A stretch of 7,942 nt of DNA. Origin: Synergistaceae bacterium. Lineage in GTDB: Bacteria; Synergistota; Synergistia; Synergistales; Synergistaceae. Position numbers and translations under genes: made by a program. Location of the stretch: contig JAISRP010000346.1 in assembly GCA_031273585.1 (NCBI GenBank), forward strand, positions 1 through 7,942, given 5' to 3'. Every line of letters starts with the position of its first letter. The stretch's first letter is position 1. This document shows positions 6,099-7,942 of this stretch, piece after piece. The notes beneath the pieces were generated by a model. The model was given only the letters and a program-made list of their open reading frames with translations, made no database searches and was not told the origin of the DNA.

Positions 6099-6482
6099 AT
6101 GCGCGGTACTTATTCTGTAAAGGGTATGAGCTTTCACGCCTTTCACGGCGTAATGGAGGTGGAGCGCGAGCTGGGGCAGGTTTTCCTCGTGGACGTTAGG
6201 CTCGGCGTCGAGTTGAACTCAGACAGCGCCTCCCCCGTGAACGAGACGAATTTCAGGGGCGGGGAGATCTACGACCTGACGAAGAACGTGATGATGGGCA
6301 CCAAATACAGGTCGCACACAGGGCTCGCCCTCAGGATCGCCCAGGATATACTCTCGCACATCAAGGAGGTGACTGACGTCACGGTCTCGCTGGAGCGCAG
6401 GCACCTCTTCATAGCGGGCGACGTTCAGAGCATAGTGGTCGAGGTCGGCTGCACCCGCGAAGAGTTCGAGAAGAAAGCGTAG
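6099..6482 (+). CDS. FolB-family (T-fold) protein with altered active site
   Basis: The 127-aa product has the overall pattern of dihydroneopterin aldolase (FolB): YSVKGMSFHAFHGVMEVERE at the start, LGQVFLVDVRLGVEL (25-39), EIYDLTKNV (56-64), a helix LALRIAQDIL (76-85), and the last strands VTDVTVSLE (91-99) and SIVVEVG (111-117). FolB cleaves 7,8-dihydroneopterin in folate synthesis. By an ungapped alignment to the S. aureus enzyme from memory, catalytic Glu22 is kept (E22). Tyr54 is G54, the pterin-anchoring Glu74 is T74, and Lys100 is R100; the usual KPxAP motif reads RRHLF. Ordinary aldolase activity is therefore doubtful, and the role may be a different T-fold reaction or non-catalytic. 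The ATG at 6099 follows GGAG (6086-6089) by 9 nt; ATG 6084 is a weaker alternative. pgi begins 9 nt after its stop, and no other folate gene is nearby. Confidence 0.8.
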   Translation: MRGTYSVKGMSFHAFHGVMEVERELGQVFLVDVRLGVELNSDSASPVNETNFRGGEIYDLTKNVMMGTKYRSHTGLALRIAQDILSHIKEVTDVTVSLERRHLFIAGDVQSIVVEVGCTREEFEKKA

Positions 6483-6491
6483 GGAGATGTC

Positions 6492-7874
6492 ATGGGAGGC
6501 AAGATAGGCATATCGTTCTCGTTCGGCGCCGCCGCCGGCGCGTCGAGGGGCGCAGGGGATTTCGCCAAGTGCATGGAGGAGTTCGCGACGCCGCTGGCAG
6601 AGGCCGTTAAGTGGATCGCCGACAACAGCGCCTCGGAGGAGTCAGGCTTCGGCTGGTACAACCTGCCGGAGGCGGACGTCTCGTCGGTTCTGGAGACGTC
6701 GATATGGCTGAAGGGGTACGACGCCATAATAGACGTCGGCATAGGCGGGTCGGCGCTCGGCAACCTGATGTTGCATCAGGCCCTGCTGCCCATGTACTAC
6801 AACGAGCTGCCGCCCGGCAAGCGCGGCCCCCGCTTCTACATGGCGGACAACCCCGACCCGGAGAAGGCCCGCGCGATATGGGCCCGCGTCGCAGGGTCGC
6901 ATGTCGCGCTGATCGGCGTCAGCAAGTCCGGCGCGACGGCCGAGACCATGTCGCAGTTCCTCTGGTTCCGCTCGCAGATGGCGGCCGCGGTCGGCGGGAG
7001 CGTTGACAAGGACATCCTGGTCATAACGGATCCCAAGGGAGGGGTGTTCCGCTCGTTCGCCGACGCCACCGGCTGCAGGTCGCTCGAGATCCCCCCGTCC
7101 GTCGGAGGCCGCTACTCGGTCCTGTCCCCCTGCGGGCTCGTCACCGCGTTTGCGCTCGGCGCCGACGTCCGGGAGCTCATGGCTGGCGCTGCCGAAATGA
7201 AAAAATTCCTGGCGGAGCGCCAGGACCCGCGCGAAAACCCCGCCCTGTATCTCGCCGCTGTCAACAGGTTCCACGAGAGGAACTCCCGCCCGATGGCCGT
7301 GCTGATGCCCTACTCCAACAGGCTCGAGACCTTCGCGGAGTGGTTTGCCCAGCTGTGGGGCGAGAGCGTCGGCAAGGACGGGATCGGGACCACCCCGATC
7401 CGGGCCCTCGGGGCCATAGACCAGCACTCTCAGGTCCAGCTCTACACCGCCGGTCCCGACGACAAGCTCTACACCATAATAAACGTCGCAAGCCGCGATG
7501 GGGACATAGAGCTGCCGAAGGTGAAGGACGAATCCCTCTCATCCCTGTCGTACCTCTCCGGGCAGAGCCTGGGGATGATGCTGGGCCTCGAGGCGCACAG
7601 CACTGCCGCCGCGCTGGTGAAGGCGGGCCGACCGGTCGTCTGGATAGAGCTCGCGCGAGTCGACGCCCGCGCGATCGGCGCCCTGGTCTTCTTCTACGAG
7701 TACGTGACGGCCATTACGGGCCGCCTGATGGGGATAAACCCGTTCGATCAGCCGGGGGTGGAGCAGGGCAAGCGCTACACCTACGGACTCATGGGAAGAG
7801 CCGAGTACGCCTCGGACGCCAGCGAGGCCAAGGAGTGCTTCGACGGCATAACCAGCGTGAACGTCGACGCGTAG
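6492..7874 (+). CDS. pgi: Glucose-6-phosphate isomerase
   Basis: Pgi interconverts fructose 6-phosphate and glucose 6-phosphate in glycolysis and gluconeogenesis. The 460-aa product matches the shorter bacterial form of about 450 residues with two SIS sugar-phosphate-binding domains. The first contains DVGIGGSALGN (81-91) and GVSKSGATAET (142-152). The signature VGGRYSVLS (204-212) carries R207, LWGESVGKDGIG (288-299) carries the catalytic base E291, DQHSQ (310-314) carries the ring-opening H312, and NPFDQPGVEQGK (416-427) ends in the catalytic K427. The active site is complete. The ATG at 6492 is 5 nt after AGGGAG (6481-6486), which overlaps the stop of the FolB-like gene, so the two genes are surely in one transcript. 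With glpX upstream it supplies glucose 6-phosphate for polysaccharide or pentose synthesis. Confidence 0.97.
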   Translation: MGGKIGISFSFGAAAGASRGAGDFAKCMEEFATPLAEAVKWIADNSASEESGFGWYNLPEADVSSVLETSIWLKGYDAIIDVGIGGSALGNLMLHQALLPMYYNELPPGKRGPRFYMADNPDPEKARAIWARVAGSHVALIGVSKSGATAETMSQFLWFRSQMAAAVGGSVDKDILVITDPKGGVFRSFADATGCRSLEIPPSVGGRYSVLSPCGLVTAFALGADVRELMAGAAEMKKFLAERQDPRENPALYLAAVNRFHERNSRPMAVLMPYSNRLETFAEWFAQLWGESVGKDGIGTTPIRALGAIDQHSQVQLYTAGPDDKLYTIINVASRDGDIELPKVKDESLSSLSYLSGQSLGMMLGLEAHSTAAALVKAGRPVVWIELARVDARAIGALVFFYEYVTAITGRLMGINPFDQPGVEQGKRYTYGLMGRAEYASDASEAKECFDGITSVNVDA

Positions 7875-7891
7875 CTCGCGCGCAGAAGATC

Positions 7892-7942
7892 GTGGGCTCC
7901 GCCCACACCCGCCGGGGGACCAGTCCCCCGGACCCCCATTTT
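7892..7942. repeat. GC-rich double-hairpin intergenic element after pgi
   Basis: Two perfect hairpins stand 5 nt apart: GTGGGC-TCC-GCCCAC (7892-7906) and CCGGGGGA-CCAG-TCCCCCGG (7912-7931). ACCCCCATTTT then runs to the window edge. The second stem is very stable, and its G-run could also pair with the CCCCC at 7933-7937. The spacing of the T-run (8 nt after the stem) is poor for a classic terminator, though it may still stop transcription after pgi. The modular, palindromic, very GC-rich build resembles dispersed REP-like intergenic repeats; copy number cannot be judged from one copy. Confidence 0.5.

Noticed and set aside
6642..7427. A 261-aa minus-strand frame inside pgi
   Set aside because: pgi on the + strand is unambiguous with all catalytic residues; the antisense frame has no family features.

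Overview
This is a GC-rich window in which every supported gene lies on the + strand. It looks like a bacterial chromosomal housekeeping region. AGG is common for Arg and ATA for Ile despite the high GC. Two genes (ftsY and purB) appear to start with TTG, and a DUF4416 gene is packed against purB. This combination is compatible with the Synergistota, but that is an inference from codon style and gene content. No rRNA, tRNA, CRISPR array, insertion sequence or phage gene was seen.

Layout: (1) Positions 3-413 hold the C-terminal end of a gene entering from the left edge; only a basic, Pro/Ala/Arg-rich tail is visible. (2) Positions 504-4572 form a tight cluster with overlapping junctions: ftsY (SRP receptor), an unrecognised 430-aa protein with a possible PAS-like domain and a long disordered tail, a DUF4416 protein, and purB (adenylosuccinate lyase). 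The overlaps are 11, 23 and 4 nt, so the four genes are very probably co-transcribed and translationally coupled. (3) After a 101-nt gap comes glpX (class II fructose-1,6-bisphosphatase), 4674-5663. (4) An 87-nt gap follows with a near-consensus sigma70-type promoter whose -10 box sits in the loop of a small terminator-like hairpin. It drives a short glutaredoxin gene (5751-5993), which is closed by a strong intrinsic terminator. (5) A FolB-family (T-fold) gene and pgi (glucose-6-phosphate isomerase) follow as a pair 9 nt apart. The window ends in a GC-rich double-hairpin element.

Functionally, glpX and pgi are consecutive steps toward glucose 6-phosphate (fructose-1,6-bisphosphate to fructose 6-phosphate to glucose 6-phosphate), which suits an organism that makes sugars by gluconeogenesis. 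purB serves purine synthesis and ftsY serves membrane protein targeting. I see no clear new multi-gene system. The points most worth a second look are the FolB-like protein, which has lost three of four dihydroneopterin aldolase active-site residues; the superimposed terminator and promoter before the glutaredoxin gene; and the unrecognised PAS-like protein coupled to ftsY and DUF4416.
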